NCBI GenBank assembly: GCA_964440795.1 | Contig: CAYTTQ010000121.1 | Location: 1-6,390, forward strand | Length of the DNA stretch: 6,390 nucleotides | Reading direction: 5' to 3' | Source of the DNA: C00003060 sp964440795 | GTDB lineage: Bacteria > Desulfobacterota > Desulfobacteria > Desulfobacterales > C00003060 | Part shown: positions 6,378 through 6,390 of the stretch, in pieces | Layout of the letters: the number at the start of each line of letters is the position of its first letter | Numbering within the stretch: the stretch's first letter is position 1 | Position numbers and translations under genes: made by a program | The notes under the pieces: model-generated | The model's database searches: none | What the model was told of the DNA's origin: nothing | The model's input: only the letters and a program-made list of their open reading frames with translations

Positions 6378-6390
6378 ATGAGCGAGGTGG
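6378..6390 (+). CDS. Start of a downstream gene, cut by the window edge
   Basis: An ATG at 6378 opens a frame reading M-S-E-V to the window end, with a plausible ribosome binding site GAGGG (6365-6369) eight bases before it. Only four codons are visible, so the product cannot be identified. In related bacteria glmU (UDP-GlcNAc pyrophosphorylase) often follows atpC, and this start would suit it, but that is a guess from gene order only. It lies beyond the operon terminator and so would need its own promoter or readthrough. Confidence 0.45.

Noticed and set aside
1..6390. CRISPR array, tRNA, insertion sequence, toxin-antitoxin or phage genes
   Set aside because: No spaced repeats, tRNA-like cloverleaf, transposase frame or small gene pair was seen. 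Nearly all of the window from 279 to 6262 is ATP synthase coding sequence.

Overview
This window is a bacterial F-type ATP synthase operon, complete for the F1 sector and the peripheral stalk. It reads left to right on the + strand as b' (atpF'), b (atpF), delta (atpH), alpha (atpA), gamma (atpG), beta (atpD), epsilon (atpC). The membrane rotor/stator genes atpB (subunit a) and atpE (subunit c) are not in the 278 bases before b', nor between the genes. They must lie further upstream or elsewhere. Paired b'/b genes heading an F1 operon, a b subunit with a signal-peptide-like N-terminus, moderate GC and the alpha N-terminal sequence style together suggest a deltaproteobacterium in the broad sense (Desulfobacterota, perhaps a sulfate reducer or syntroph). 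This assignment is an inference from family knowledge and was not tested by a search.

Layout. Bases 1-140 are GC-rich, foldable and hold no gene I recognise. An A-rich tract (144-159), a perfect TTGACA (163-168), a 17-base spacer and TATAGA (186-191) form a convincing sigma70-type promoter with an UP-like element. A leader of about 80 bases follows, with one small hairpin, ending at the b' ribosome binding site. The b', b, delta and alpha genes are fused end to start (ATGA, GTGA and TGATG junctions), which points to translational coupling. The alpha-gamma, gamma-beta and beta-epsilon gaps are 43, 63 and 22 bases, each with its own ribosome binding site. A strong intrinsic terminator (11-bp stem, GAAA loop, T5) ends the operon at about 6328. 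A weaker second hairpin with a T tract follows, and then the first 13 bases of another gene.

How it works together. The alpha3beta3 ring makes or hydrolyses ATP and the gamma/epsilon shaft turns inside it. Delta and the b/b' heterodimer form the stator that ties the ring to the a subunit encoded elsewhere. All catalytic motifs of beta are intact, and alpha has the expected non-catalytic Gln in place of the catalytic Glu, so the enzyme should be functional.

I found no previously undescribed system. The points worth a second look are modest: the strong promoter, the predicted cleavable signal peptide on b, a Thr-to-Ile change in the alpha P-loop, an IDxxRA nucleotide-binding motif in epsilon and the absence of a and c genes.
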